From Flavobacteriaceae bacterium (GTDB lineage Bacteria; Bacteroidota; Bacteroidia; Flavobacteriales; Flavobacteriaceae), in the NCBI GenBank assembly GCA_024638225.1, contig JAHEKR010000006.1, positions 1-35,882 on the forward strand: 35,882 nt of DNA. The letters run 5' to 3'. The position numbers were made by a program, and so were the translations under genes. A model generated the notes under the pieces. It made no database searches. It saw only the letters and a program-made list of their open reading frames with translations, and had not been told where the DNA came from. Below, piece after piece: positions 1-8,096 of this stretch; positions within the stretch are counted from its first letter, which is position 1; every line of letters starts with the position of its first letter.

Positions 1-1921
1 GTTTGTTCACCACAATAAACTCACCAGATAACACACGTCTTGTGTAAATATTGGAAGTGTACGGCTCAAAACATTCGTTATTACCTAAAATTTGAGACGT
101 AGATGCTGTTGGCATCGGAGCCATCAATAGGGAGTTGCGAACCCCATGCTTTTTGATTTGCTTGCGTAAACCTTCCCAATCCCAACGGCCACTGAGCTCG
201 TCGTCTTTGATGCCCCACATATTGTGCTGGAACTCCCCTTTAGAAATCGGTGATCCCTTATAGGTTTTGTAAGGCCCTTCTACTTCTGCCAAATCTTTAG
301 AAGCAGTTAGTGACGCAAAATAAATGGTTTCAAAAATCTCTTGGTTCAGTGTTTGTGCTGGTTCTGAAGTAAACGGAAGGCGCAACTTGATAAACGTGTC
401 TGCCAGTCCTTGCACACCCAATCCAACTGGGCGGTGACGCATGTTGGAATTCTCGGCCTCGGGAACAGGATAATAGTTGCGATCAATGACTTTGTTGAGG
501 TTTTTCGTCACGCGCTTGGTTACATCGAATAGTTCTTGATGATCGAAAGCACCATCCTTTACAAACATAGGCAGAGCAATGGATGCTAAATTACAAACCG
601 CAACCTCATCCTTGGACGTATATTCCATGATTTCCGTACACAAGTTTGAAGAGTGAATCGTTCCTAAATTCTTTTGGTTTGACTTACGGTTTGCTGCATC
701 CTTATAAAGCATGTAGGGCGTTCCTGTCTCAATCTGAGATTCTAGGATTTTCTCCCATAGCTCACGTGCTTTAATTGTCTTTCTGCCTCGTTGTTCTTTT
801 TCGTACTTGAGGTAAAGTTTGTCAAACTCATCACTATGGCAATCGTAAAGCCCCGGACATTCATTCGGGCACATAAGTGTCCATTCCGTGTTTTCTTCCA
901 CACGTTTCATAAACAGATCGGGAATCCACATGGCATAGAACAAATCGCGCGCACGCATTTCTTCTTTACCGTGGTTTTTCTTAAGGTCTAAAAAGTCGAA
1001 GATATCGGCATGCCACGGCTCCACATAAATAGCAAAAGATCCTTTTCGCTTACCACCGCCTTGGTCTACATAGCGGGCTGTGTCGTTGTAGACGCGCAGC
1101 ATGGGTACTATACCGTTTGAAGTGCCGTTGGTGCCTGCAATATAAGATCCTGTCGCACGGACGTTGTGGATAGACAACCCTATTCCTCCTGCAGACTGTG
1201 AAATTTTAGCCGTTTGCTTAAGCGTATCGTAAATCCCATCAATGCTATCGTCACGCATGGATAACAAAAAGCATGATGACATCTGTGGCTTGGGCGTACC
1301 CGAGTTAAACAGCGTTGGTGTGGCGTGTGTGAAATACTTTTTGGACATCAAGTGATAGGTCTCTATCGCGGCGTCTAAGTCTGTTGGATGTATACCTACA
1401 GAAACACGCATCAACATATGTTGTGGGCGTTCGGCAATGTTACCGTTGATTTTGAGCAGGTATGAACGCTCAAGGGTCTTAAAACCAAAGTAATCGTAGC
1501 CAAAATCGCGGTTGTAAATAATGGTAGAATCAAGCAACTCTGCGTTGTCTTGAATTACTTTGTGGACTTCTTCTGAAAGAAGCGGTGATTTCTTTTCTGT
1601 ACGTGGATTGACATACTCAAAGAGGTCAGCCATGGTTTCCGAAAAGGATTTTTTGGTGTTTTTGTGGAGGTTAGAAACAGATATCCGGGCGGCCAGTTGG
1701 GCGTAATCGGGATGAACGGTTGTCATGGAAGCGGCTGTTTCGGCTGCCAAGCTATCGAGTTCGGAGGTCGTTACCCCATCATACAGACCTTCAATAACTT
1801 TCATCGCCACCTTTACGGGGTCTACCAGTTCGTTAAATCCATAACAAAGCTTGCGAACACGAGCCGTGATTTTATCGAACATGATGGGCTCTTTACGCCC
1901 ATCCCTTTTTACTACATACAT
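1..1921 (-). CDS. nrdA: Ribonucleoside-diphosphate reductase, class Ia alpha subunit (3' part outside the window)
   Basis: Large catalytic subunit of aerobic ribonucleotide reductase, which reduces ribonucleoside diphosphates to deoxyribonucleotides. About 640 residues are visible and the reading frame stays open to base 1, so the C-terminus lies outside the window; the family is usually near 760-850 residues. The N-terminus ([18 protein letters not shown]) is an ATP-cone, the domain that senses ATP/dATP for allosteric control. The active-site motif NLCTEI (reverse complement of about 630-650), with catalytic Cys and Glu, is intact, and near the window edge the conserved EPYTSN-type segment ([14 protein letters not shown]) is present. 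The ATG at 1921 starts exactly at the ATP-cone. It lies 79 bases downstream of nrdB on the same strand, so the two are probably one operon in the order nrdB-nrdA. Confidence 0.96.
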   Translation of the reverse strand, partial: MYVVKRDGRKEPIMFDKITARVRKLCYGFNELVDPVKVAMKVIEGLYDGVTTSELDSLAAETAASMTTVHPDYAQLAARISVSNLHKNTKKSFSETMADLFEYVNPRTEKKSPLLSEEVHKVIQDNAELLDSTIIYNRDFGYDYFGFKTLERSYLLKINGNIAERPQHMLMRVSVGIHPTDLDAAIETYHLMSKKYFTHATPTLFNSGTPKPQMSSCFLLSMRDDSIDGIYDTLKQTAKISQSAGGIGLSIHNVRATGSYIAGTNGTSNGIVPMLRVYNDTARYVDQGGGKRKGSFAIYVEPWHADIFDFLDLKKNHGKEEMRARDLFYAMWIPDLFMKRVEENTEWTLMCPNECPGLYDCHSDEFDKLYLKYEKEQRGRKTIKARELWEKILESQIETGTPYMLYKDAANRKSNQKNLGTIHSSNLCTEIMEYTSKDEVAVCNLASIALPMFVKDGAFDHQELFDVTKRVTKNLNKVIDRNYYPVPEAENSNMRHRPVGLGVQGLADTFIKLRLPFTSEPAQTLNQEIFETIYFASLTASKDLAEVEGPYKTYKGSPISKGEFQHNMWGIKDDELSGRWDWEGLRKQIKKHGVRNSLLMAPMPTASTSQILGNNECFEPYTSNIYTRRVLSGEFIVVNK

Positions 1922-2000
1922 AATGTCCTAAATATTTAATTGGTTACACTGCCGCTCTACTATTGGTGAATATCGAGGCTGCGCGTATTGTTTCGTTTGA

Positions 2001-2984
2001 CTAAAAGTCGTCGCCGAATGAATACTTTTCTGTTTCTTCTGTCTCTTGGTTCATAACACCTGCTTTTTGGTATTCCGACACGCGCTTTTCAAAGAAATTT
2101 GTCTTTCCTTGAAGCGAGATCATATCCATAAAGTCAAATGGGTTGGTCACATTGAACTCTTTTTCTAGGTTGAGTTCAACCAACAAACGATCGGTAACAA
2201 ACTCCAAATACTGGGTCATCAGTTTGGCGTTCATACCAATCAAACTTACGGGAAGCGATTCAGTAATAAACTCACGCTCTATATTTAGGGCATCAATAAT
2301 AATTTCTCGGATTCGGGCTGGCGGCACCTTGTTGACAAGATGCTTGTTGTGTAAGTGCACAGCAAAATCGCAGTGCATGCCTTCATCTCTAGAAATCAAT
2401 TCGTTTGAAAAAGTAAGTCCGGGCATTAAGCCGCGCTTCTTAAGCCAGAAAATAGAACAAAAAGCTCCCGAAAAGAAAATTCCTTCCACAGCTGCAAAGG
2501 CAATAAGACGCTCAGCAAAAGAATCGGAGTCTATCCAGCGTAGTGCCCAATCCGCTTTCTTTTTGATTGCTGGAAAAACTTCAATAGCCTTAAAAAGATT
2601 GTCTTTTTCGGTCTCGTCTTTTACATACGTATCAATGAGCAATGAATAGGTTTCTGAGTGGATGTTTTCCATCATGATTTGGAAGCCGTAGAAAAACTTG
2701 GCTTCGCTATACTGAACCTCATTCACAAAATTTTCAGCAAGATTTTCATTTACAATTCCGTCAGATGCCGCGAAAAAAGCCAAGATATGCTTCACAAAAT
2801 AGCGTTCATCATCTGTCAATTTGTTATTCCAATCTGTTAAGTCTTGGTGTAAGTCTATTTCTTCAGCTGTCCAGAAGCAGGCTTCTTGCTTCTTGTACCA
2901 TTCCCAAATGTCGTGATGTTGGATGGGGAAAATAACAAATCGGTTCTTGTTTTCAGACAATATTGGTTCAAGTGCTTTTGACAT
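2001..2984 (-). CDS. nrdB: Ribonucleoside-diphosphate reductase, class Ia beta subunit
   Basis: Small subunit (327 residues) that holds the di-iron centre and tyrosyl radical driving NrdA. The segment ENIHSETYS contains the iron-ligand Glu and His and the Tyr expected to carry the radical; a further ligand Glu is seen in the region reading [17 protein letters not shown], and another Glu and His occur in [10 protein letters not shown]. The C-terminal tail ends in a short acidic-aromatic peptide (YSFGDDF), as expected for docking to NrdA. It is the first gene of the pair. The 202-base space upstream holds one near-match to the -7 element (AACATTTG, reverse complement of 3025-3032). I see no NrdR box. 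Confidence 0.96.
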   Translation of the reverse strand: MSKALEPILSENKNRFVIFPIQHHDIWEWYKKQEACFWTAEEIDLHQDLTDWNNKLTDDERYFVKHILAFFAASDGIVNENLAENFVNEVQYSEAKFFYGFQIMMENIHSETYSLLIDTYVKDETEKDNLFKAIEVFPAIKKKADWALRWIDSDSFAERLIAFAAVEGIFFSGAFCSIFWLKKRGLMPGLTFSNELISRDEGMHCDFAVHLHNKHLVNKVPPARIREIIIDALNIEREFITESLPVSLIGMNAKLMTQYLEFVTDRLLVELNLEKEFNVTNPFDFMDMISLQGKTNFFEKRVSEYQKAGVMNQETEETEKYSFGDDF

Positions 2985-3186
2985 AATTTACTTTTTTAAA
3001 AATTGCGGATTGTTTATTGCCTTACAAATGTTCCAAAAATTATGGAGAAATAAAAGGCATACTTTTCCACAATGGCCTGTAGTTTTTAACAACAATTAGG
3101 TGTTTTCTTAAAAAAGGAGTGCAAAAACAACTTTTGTAATGTATTGTTAATCAATTATTTATAAAATCTCTTATGGGAAGTCTATT
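2985..3186. other. Intergenic region upstream of nrdB
   Basis: This 202-base AT-rich spacer, between the 3' end of the DUF3109 gene and nrdB, is the longest gap in the window. It presumably contains the nrdBA promoter. The best -7 candidate on the minus strand is AACATTTG at 3025-3032, one mismatch from TAnnTTTG. I found no convincing terminator hairpin for the upstream gene, no small ORF and no RNA gene. Confidence 0.4.
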
Positions 3187-3771
3187 TTATTCACAGTTCT
3201 TTTTTGCAAAAAATTCTTGGGCGGCAGCATGCAAAGAATCAAACCATGCTTGACCGAATTTTCGGACCAATGCTTTTTGAACAAAAAGATACAAGGGGCG
3301 TTTTGTTGTTTCACCCAAAGCACATCCCGGTGCGCATATGGACCATTCGTGGTAATTTACAGCAACCAAAGTACTGTAATGCTTCACCCGAACAGGATAT
3401 AGATGACAAGAAATAGGTTTCTTTACGTTTGTTGCTTGTGCCCGATTGGCTTGCTCAATCCCGCATTGGGCAACACCCGCTTTGGTATAGTTGATAAACG
3501 CACAGGCCTTACCGTCTATAAGCGGAGTTTCCCATTCCTTGAACGCGTTCTGCGTTGCAACACCCTGTTCTGAAAGGGCTTCAATACCTGGCTGAGTTAA
3601 AAAAGGTTTTATTTCCTCAAGATGTGCTTTAAGTGCTTTTATTTCTTCCATTTCTAAGGGCGCCCCTGCTTCGCCCTCCACACAACAAGCTCCTTTGCAC
3701 GCTTGTACATCACAACTAAATTTTTGCTCAAAAAGTTGTTCGGAAACTAATGTATTGCCCAATTGAAACAT
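3187..3771 (-). CDS. DUF3109 family cysteine-rich protein
   Basis: A 194-residue protein of the DUF3109 family, common in Bacteroidota and of unknown biochemical function. It is unusually rich in cysteine: Cys20, Cys25, Cys29 and Cys30 near the N-terminus (CDVQACKGACC), then Cys90, Cys103, Cys122, Cys146 and Cys150. The spacing resembles YkgJ-type clusters, so binding of zinc, iron or an Fe-S cluster is plausible but not shown. No signal peptide or membrane segment is visible, so it is probably cytoplasmic. It is transcribed away from marC across a 47-base gap. A near-consensus -7 box (TAGTTTAG, one mismatch) ends four bases before the ATG. Confidence 0.85.
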   Translation of the reverse strand: MFQLGNTLVSEQLFEQKFSCDVQACKGACCVEGEAGAPLEMEEIKALKAHLEEIKPFLTQPGIEALSEQGVATQNAFKEWETPLIDGKACAFINYTKAGVAQCGIEQANRAQATNVKKPISCHLYPVRVKHYSTLVAVNYHEWSICAPGCALGETTKRPLYLFVQKALVRKFGQAWFDSLHAAAQEFFAKKNCE

Positions 3772-3806
3772 ATTGCTAAACTACAATTTTGATGACACAA
3801 AAAAAG

Positions 3807-3814
3807 TATATTTG
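3807..3814 (+). promoter_or_regulatory. -7 promoter element of marC
   Basis: TATATTTG is a perfect match to the Bacteroidota -7 consensus TAnnTTTG. It ends four bases before the marC ATG. A TTTG at 3788-3791 could be the -33 element, though its spacing is a little short. The geometry implies a leaderless or nearly leaderless mRNA. Confidence 0.5.
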
Positions 3815-3818
3815 ACTC

Positions 3819-4391
3819 ATGTTTAGTATCAAAGAAATCGTCACCTGTACCATGGTTCTTTTTGCCGTTATCGATATTATCGGCAGCACACCTATCATTA
3901 TTGGACTAAGACAAAAGGTTGGGCATATACAGTCTGAAAAGGCTTCAATAGTTGCTGGACTGATTATGATTGGCTTTCTTTTTTTAGGTGAACAAATTCT
4001 AAGCCTTATTGGAATTGACGTCAATTCCTTTGCTGTAGCAGGTGCATTTATCATTTTCTTTTTGGCGTTGGAAATGATTTTGGGGATTCAGTTATTTAAA
4101 GACGAAACTCCCGGATCAGCCTCTATTGTTCCCATTGCATTTCCGATTATTGCGGGTGCCGGTACACTAACCTCCATACTTTCGCTTAGGGCAGAGTACG
4201 ATTTGGTCAATATTATTGTGGCTATTGTACTAAACATCGTGATTGTTTATGTCGTCTTGAAGTCCTCAAAACGCATTGAGCGTTTCTTGGGCAGTTCAGG
4301 TATCGGCATCATTAGAAAAGTTTTTGGCGTAATTCTTATGGCTATCGCTGTAAAATTATTTGCCGGTAATGTGCAACAACTATTTATATGA
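3819..4391 (+). CDS. MarC family integral membrane protein
   Basis: A 190-residue polytopic inner-membrane protein of the MarC (UPF0056) family with about six hydrophobic segments. The N-terminal region (VLFAVIDIIGSTPII) and the following GHIQSEKAS segment are characteristic. Despite the name, family members have no firmly established transport substrate or role in multidrug resistance. The start is supported both by family alignment from memory and by the promoter box immediately upstream. Its last four bases overlap the start of a small membrane-protein gene (ATGA), so the two are translationally coupled. Confidence 0.9.
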   Translation: MFSIKEIVTCTMVLFAVIDIIGSTPIIIGLRQKVGHIQSEKASIVAGLIMIGFLFLGEQILSLIGIDVNSFAVAGAFIIFFLALEMILGIQLFKDETPGSASIVPIAFPIIAGAGTLTSILSLRAEYDLVNIIVAIVLNIVIVYVVLKSSKRIERFLGSSGIGIIRKVFGVILMAIAVKLFAGNVQQLFI

Positions 4392-4591
4392 AAAAACTGA
4401 TATGTCTCTTTTTGGTTTTGGCAACTGGACTGCTGATTTTTAATTTAACCCATATCGACTTCGATGCGCCACTGAGTGGCGATAGTTTTCCAGCAGCCAT
4501 TGGTGTTGGGGCTAGTTTATGCGCACTTATTCTATTGGTGATTTTACTGCTTGCGCTGAAGATTCAGCAAAAAATAAAGGATAAATCCTAA
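4388..4591 (+). CDS. Small two-helix membrane protein, unknown function
   Basis: A 67-residue protein not recognised as a named family. Residues about 3-20 form a hydrophobic segment, and a second runs from about residue 38 to 58 (ASLCALILLVILLLALKIQ), followed by a short basic tail. The hydrophilic loop between them is acidic. The ATG overlaps the marC stop codon by four bases, which strongly suggests it is real and co-translated with MarC, perhaps as a partner of that transporter-like protein. Its 3' end overlaps the convergent dCMP deaminase gene by four bases. Confidence 0.65.
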   Translation: MKKLICLFLVLATGLLIFNLTHIDFDAPLSGDSFPAAIGVGASLCALILLVILLLALKIQQKIKDKS

Positions 4592-5013
4592 TCGAGCTTA
4601 GTCAGGAGGATCCCTGCTTTCGCTAAAAAGTCTAGCCCGGAAGTGTCTTTGTATGCAGTAGCATAAACGACCCGTTTTATCCCTGCCTGATGAATTAGTT
4701 TACTGCATTCCTTGCACGGAGATAAGGTAATGTATAGGGTAGCGCCCGAACAAGACTGTGTAGAAGCGGCTACTTTCATTATCGCATTCGCCTCGGCGTG
4801 CAAAACATACCATTTGGTAAAGTGCTCTTCATCTTCACATTCATTTTCAAATCCCGTAGGAGTTCCGTTGTATCCATCCGAAATAATCATGCGCTCTTTT
4901 ACAATCAGTGCGCCCACTTGCTTACGTGTACAATGCGAGAGTTTTGCCCATTCATAAGCCATGCGCATATAAGCGCTGTCATAACGCAACTGTTTTTGTT
5001 CGGCTTTGGTCAT
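4588..5013 (-). CDS. dCMP deaminase family protein (ComEB-like)
   Basis: A 141-residue zinc-dependent deaminase of the cytidine/deoxycytidylate family. The catalytic motif HAEANAI (His72 zinc ligand, Glu74 proton shuttle) and the second zinc motif PCKEC (Cys100, Cys103) are both intact. The most likely reaction is deamination of dCMP to dUMP, feeding thymidylate synthesis. The length fits the family. It is the last gene of a run of three minus-strand genes, its start overlapping the HupE-like stop by four bases, and it converges on the small membrane-protein gene. The ribonucleotide reductase genes lie nearby but in a separate unit. Confidence 0.9.
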   Translation of the reverse strand: MTKAEQKQLRYDSAYMRMAYEWAKLSHCTRKQVGALIVKERMIISDGYNGTPTGFENECEDEEHFTKWYVLHAEANAIMKVAASTQSCSGATLYITLSPCKECSKLIHQAGIKRVVYATAYKDTSGLDFLAKAGILLTKLD

Positions 5014-5588
5014 ATTGCCTTAATTGCAGAAATAAGGATGGGCACTAAAATACCAATTATCACACTACTACACACCAATAACCGATCTCTTTTGGAAAAG
5101 CCTAAATGGCTTACCAGCGTATTGAGTATAATAATAATGAGCACGGCCAAAACTTGTGCCCCCTCAATACCCAATGTGAAGTAAACTAAAGGAAGGCCAA
5201 AGCCATCATTGGGAAATAACATCGAAAAATAAGAGGCAAAACCAAGCCCATGAATAACCCCAAAAAAAGCAGTAAGCACCACAAATGGCGTAGTGGTTTT
5301 GGTTGTAATGCTATTGTTCCAATACAATACATGCAAGGCTGTAAGTAGAATAGTCATGGGTATCAAGAATTCAATCCAGATGGCATTAATCCGAATAATT
5401 CCGGCAGAAGCTGCCCACAGAGAAAGGGTGTGTCCCAGTGTAAATGTGGTGACCAAAACAACCAACTGACGCAATTGTTTGTACGCAAATGGAAGGCTTA
5501 GGGCTACTAAAAAAAGCAGGTGGTCATAGGCGTTACTATCTAAAATATGTGCTATACCAAGCTTGGTGTAAAAAATAAAATCGTCCAT
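5010..5588 (-). CDS. HupE/UreJ family membrane protein
   Basis: A 192-residue polytopic membrane protein with about six hydrophobic helices. The N-terminal segment HILDSNAYDHLLFL and the later FTLGHTLSL resemble the His/Asp motifs of the HupE/UreJ family, which is linked to nickel or other metal uptake in organisms with hydrogenase or urease. No urease or hydrogenase genes are present here, so the substrate is open. The start lies two bases after the stop of the TerB/J-domain gene, and the stop overlaps the deaminase start by four bases, so all three form one transcription unit. Confidence 0.8.
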   Translation of the reverse strand: MDDFIFYTKLGIAHILDSNAYDHLLFLVALSLPFAYKQLRQLVVLVTTFTLGHTLSLWAASAGIIRINAIWIEFLIPMTILLTALHVLYWNNSITTKTTTPFVVLTAFFGVIHGLGFASYFSMLFPNDGFGLPLVYFTLGIEGAQVLAVLIIIILNTLVSHLGFSKRDRLLVCSSVIIGILVPILISAIKAI

Positions 5589-5590
5589 AA

Positions 5591-6310
5591 TTAATTAAAT
5601 CCACGTTCGTTTTTTATTGCTTCATAGGCCTGCTGAATGCGTTGAAACTTTTCTTTAGCAGCTTGTTCGGCAGCCTGCCCCAAGTTACGGACTTTATCGG
5701 GATGATGTTTTTTCACTAAAGCGCGATAGGCTTTTTTTATTTCGTTATCCGATGCGGATTTGGATACCTCTAATATGGTGTATGCACTGTTGGTTTCTGC
5801 CACAAACATGGCCTTGATGCTGTTGTAGTCTAGGGTGCTAATACGCATATAGCCGGCAATCTCAAAGAGCTTTTCTAGCTCTGGTGGCGAAACACGACCA
5901 TCGGCTTTGGCAATGCGAAATAAGAAGTCGAGCATCTGTAAACGTGCGCCGTATTGCGTCCTACTGGCAAGAAATTGTCCGATTTCCACAGCCGAAATCC
6001 CCGTTTGTTTGAACTCCGCATTGTAAACGCGGAAAATTTGATTGGCGCGATCCTTACCAAAAAATTGAACAAACTGTGCACGCACATAATCCAATTCGGA
6101 TTGGCTCGTTTTGCCATCGGCTTTAATCACCATACTTGCCAAGGCCAATAGCCGAAGTTCAAACTCTTGTGCCGATAAACGAGTGGCTTGAAATGAAGTA
6201 CGAATGCGTCCGCGACTTCCGGCTTCAAAAACACTTCCCAATATAAATCCAAGTATGGCTCCCGGAAATCGAAATACCATATACCCTAAAAAAGCCAATA
6301 ACCAACGCAT
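5591..6310 (-). CDS. TerB and J-domain membrane-anchored co-chaperone (DjlA-like)
   Basis: A 239-residue protein with a hydrophobic N-terminal segment (about residues 3-27), a TerB-like helical domain (about 45-155, with ADG repeats) and a C-terminal J domain (about 176-235) carrying the HPD motif at 203-205. This is the DjlA layout: a membrane-anchored partner that stimulates DnaK ATPase. An upstream in-frame ATG at 6358 would add 16 residues, but a perfect -7 box at 6315-6322 lies downstream of it and only four bases before the ATG at 6310, so the shorter start is preferred. It heads an operon with the HupE-like and deaminase genes. Confidence 0.87.
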   Translation of the reverse strand: MRWLLAFLGYMVFRFPGAILGFILGSVFEAGSRGRIRTSFQATRLSAQEFELRLLALASMVIKADGKTSQSELDYVRAQFVQFFGKDRANQIFRVYNAEFKQTGISAVEIGQFLASRTQYGARLQMLDFLFRIAKADGRVSPPELEKLFEIAGYMRISTLDYNSIKAMFVAETNSAYTILEVSKSASDNEIKKAYRALVKKHHPDKVRNLGQAAEQAAKEKFQRIQQAYEAIKNERGFN

Positions 6311-6314
6311 CGCG

Positions 6315-6322
6315 CAAAAGTA
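6315..6322 (-). promoter_or_regulatory. -7 promoter element of the TerB/J-domain gene
   Basis: On the minus strand this reads TACTTTTG, a perfect TAnnTTTG match. It ends four bases before the ATG at 6310, implying a leaderless transcript and excluding the longer start at 6358 for mRNAs made from this promoter. Confidence 0.5.
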
Positions 6323-6383
6323 CAAAGGATAAAACAAGAACGAAGCATTCGCCGACAACTTTTAAAAACCTATTTTTACACCC

Positions 6384-6902
6384 ATGAGTACACCCGAGCA
6401 GCGCAGATTTGATAAAACCTTGGCATTCGTTCAAAAACACCTCCCAAAAAAGAGTCAAATTCTAGATCTGGGCACAGCCAATACGCTTTCAAGCTTGCTC
6501 GCACAAGAAGGTTATCAAGTTAACAACACTAAAGGAGAAAATCTGGATACCGATTTTCAAAACTACCTAGACAGCACTGCAGATTGCGTGACTGCTTTTG
6601 AAATCTTTGAGCATATGTTGGCGCCATTTAACATCCTTAGTCAACTTAAAACCCCAAAACTAATTGCTTCCGTACCTTTGAAACTTTGGTTTGCACCTGC
6701 TTATTGGAACGAACAAGATGAGTGGGATAAACACTACCACGAGTTTGAACAAAAGCAGTTTGACTACCTGCTCAAACATACTGGTTGGGAAATAAAAGAC
6801 CGTGTTTGCTGGGCATCTCCTGACTACGGTAAAATTGGTATTCGCCCCCTATTACGCTACATTACACCGCGTTATTATATGGTGTATTGCGAACGTGCTT
6901 AA
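6384..6902 (+). CDS. Class I SAM-dependent methyltransferase-like protein
   Basis: A 172-residue protein with a compact Rossmann-type methyltransferase fold. The motif I region reads ILDLGTANTLSSLLAQ; the glycine-rich loop is degenerate compared with the usual GxGxG. The segment DCVTAFEIFEHML corresponds to the motif around the catalytic face. A conserved-looking aromatic stretch follows (WDKHYHEFEQKQFDYLLKHTGWEI). The substrate cannot be predicted. It is shorter than most free-standing members. A near-consensus -7 box (TATTTTTA, 6371-6378) ends five bases before the ATG. The next gene follows after 43 bases with its own promoter. Confidence 0.75.
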   Translation: MSTPEQRRFDKTLAFVQKHLPKKSQILDLGTANTLSSLLAQEGYQVNNTKGENLDTDFQNYLDSTADCVTAFEIFEHMLAPFNILSQLKTPKLIASVPLKLWFAPAYWNEQDEWDKHYHEFEQKQFDYLLKHTGWEIKDRVCWASPDYGKIGIRPLLRYITPRYYMVYCERA

Positions 6903-6919
6903 ATATCCAACAGCTTCCT

Positions 6920-6927
6920 TATCTTTG
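6920..6927 (+). promoter_or_regulatory. -7 promoter element of the bacilliredoxin gene
   Basis: TATCTTTG is a perfect TAnnTTTG match in the 43-base gap before the bacilliredoxin gene, 18 bases ahead of its ATG. No clear -33 partner was found. Confidence 0.4.
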
Positions 6928-6945
6928 TACTCTAAATAATATGCT

Positions 6946-7356
6946 ATGTATCCAGCAGAAATTGTTCAACCCATGCGCGACGAGTTAACCGCTGTAGGCT
7001 TTGCCCAGTGTACTGACGCAGATGCCGTAAAAACAGCGCTCAATCAATCGGGAACTACCTTGGTTGTGGTAAACTCTGTTTGTGGCTGTGCCGCTGCTAA
7101 TGCCCGCCCAGGTGCGCGGATGTCTTTGGACAATGAGAAAACGCCCAGTCAGCTCATAACGGTTTTTGCGGGAGTTGATCAAGAAGCTACCGCCGAGGCC
7201 CGTGGACAAATGGTTCCTTTCCCGCCCTCTTCACCATGTATTGCCTTGTTCAAGGACGGTGAATTGGTACATATGCTGGAACGCCACCACATAGAAGGCA
7301 GGCCCGCCGAACTGATTTCCGAAAATCTAAAGGAGGCCTATAACACTCACTGCTAA
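6946..7356 (+). CDS. BrxA/BrxB family bacilliredoxin (YphP/YqiW type)
   Basis: A 136-residue thioredoxin-fold protein with the family's signature CGC active site (Cys46-Gly-Cys48, in VVNSVCGCAAANARPGA). Family members remove bacillithiol from protein cysteines, so it likely belongs to thiol redox repair in the cytoplasm and hints that the organism makes bacillithiol. The C-terminal half (PSSPCIALFKDGELVHMLERHHIEGR) is also typical. Eight bases separate its stop from plsC, so the two are probably co-transcribed. Confidence 0.92.
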   Translation: MYPAEIVQPMRDELTAVGFAQCTDADAVKTALNQSGTTLVVVNSVCGCAAANARPGARMSLDNEKTPSQLITVFAGVDQEATAEARGQMVPFPPSSPCIALFKDGELVHMLERHHIEGRPAELISENLKEAYNTHC

Positions 7357-7364
7357 TAAATTTC

Positions 7365-8096
7365 ATGGCTAAGCTACTCGCATACCCGCTTAGCGTTATT
7401 TATTACCCCTTTTTCGTTTTTACACTTATTCTCTTTGACGGAGTACAACGGATTTGCTTGCTATTTAGCGCAGATGCACATCGCCATTGCATTGTTGTGT
7501 TAAATTTTTTGTTGTTGCGCTGCCTTAATATTCTGGGAACACGTTTTTTTGTTGACCGTCCTTTTCATTTTGAACAAAATCAATCCTACATTTTTGTAGC
7601 CAATCACCAGAGCACCTACGACATTCCACCGCTCATATGGTACCTAAGAAAGATTTACCCCAAGTTTGTAGGCAAAAAAGAGTTAGGCAAAGGGATCCCG
7701 AGTATTTCCTATAACTTAAGAAACGGAGGGGCCGTACTCATTGACCGAAAAAAGCCCAAGCAAGCACTTCAAGCCATAATGGATTTTGGTAAAAAACTAT
7801 CCGAAACAAATGGTAGTGTTGTGATTTTTCCAGAAGGAACCCGAAGTAATAGCGCTACTCCTGGGGCTTTTCGAATGGGTGGCTTGCATCAGTTAGCCGC
7901 TGTTATGCCCAATGCCAAATTTGTTGGCGTTTCCATTAGTAATTCCTGGAAGTTAACGCGTTACGGGTTTTTTCCAATGGGAATTGGCGCAAAAATGAAA
8001 CTTAAATTTCACCCGCCTATTCATCTTCAAAAAGAAAATATTCAAGCCAGTCTAGAGGAACTTGAAAAAACCATTGTTTCAGGAATTGAGGCCTAG
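7365..8096 (+). CDS. plsC: 1-acyl-sn-glycerol-3-phosphate acyltransferase (PlsC family)
   Basis: A 243-residue membrane-associated acyltransferase expected to convert lysophosphatidic acid to phosphatidic acid in phospholipid synthesis. The catalytic NHQSTYD motif (His81, Asp86) and the substrate-binding FPEGTRS (155-161) are intact, together with the intermediate block GGAVLIDRKKP. The N-terminal ~55 residues are hydrophobic and would anchor it in the inner membrane. It follows the bacilliredoxin gene by eight bases. Its stop overlaps the convergent histidine kinase gene by four bases. Confidence 0.92.
   Translation: MAKLLAYPLSVIYYPFFVFTLILFDGVQRICLLFSADAHRHCIVVLNFLLLRCLNILGTRFFVDRPFHFEQNQSYIFVANHQSTYDIPPLIWYLRKIYPKFVGKKELGKGIPSISYNLRNGGAVLIDRKKPKQALQAIMDFGKKLSETNGSVVIFPEGTRSNSATPGAFRMGGLHQLAAVMPNAKFVGVSISNSWKLTRYGFFPMGIGAKMKLKFHPPIHLQKENIQASLEELEKTIVSGIEA

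Noticed and set aside
2143-2649. 168-codon open frame antisense to nrdB
   Set aside because: It lies wholly within the well-conserved nrdB gene, is Ser/Arg-rich, and has no recognisable family. It is a shadow frame.
6311-6358. Longer N-terminus for the TerB/J-domain protein
   Set aside because: The added residues would include the -7 promoter box and do not resemble the family N-terminus.
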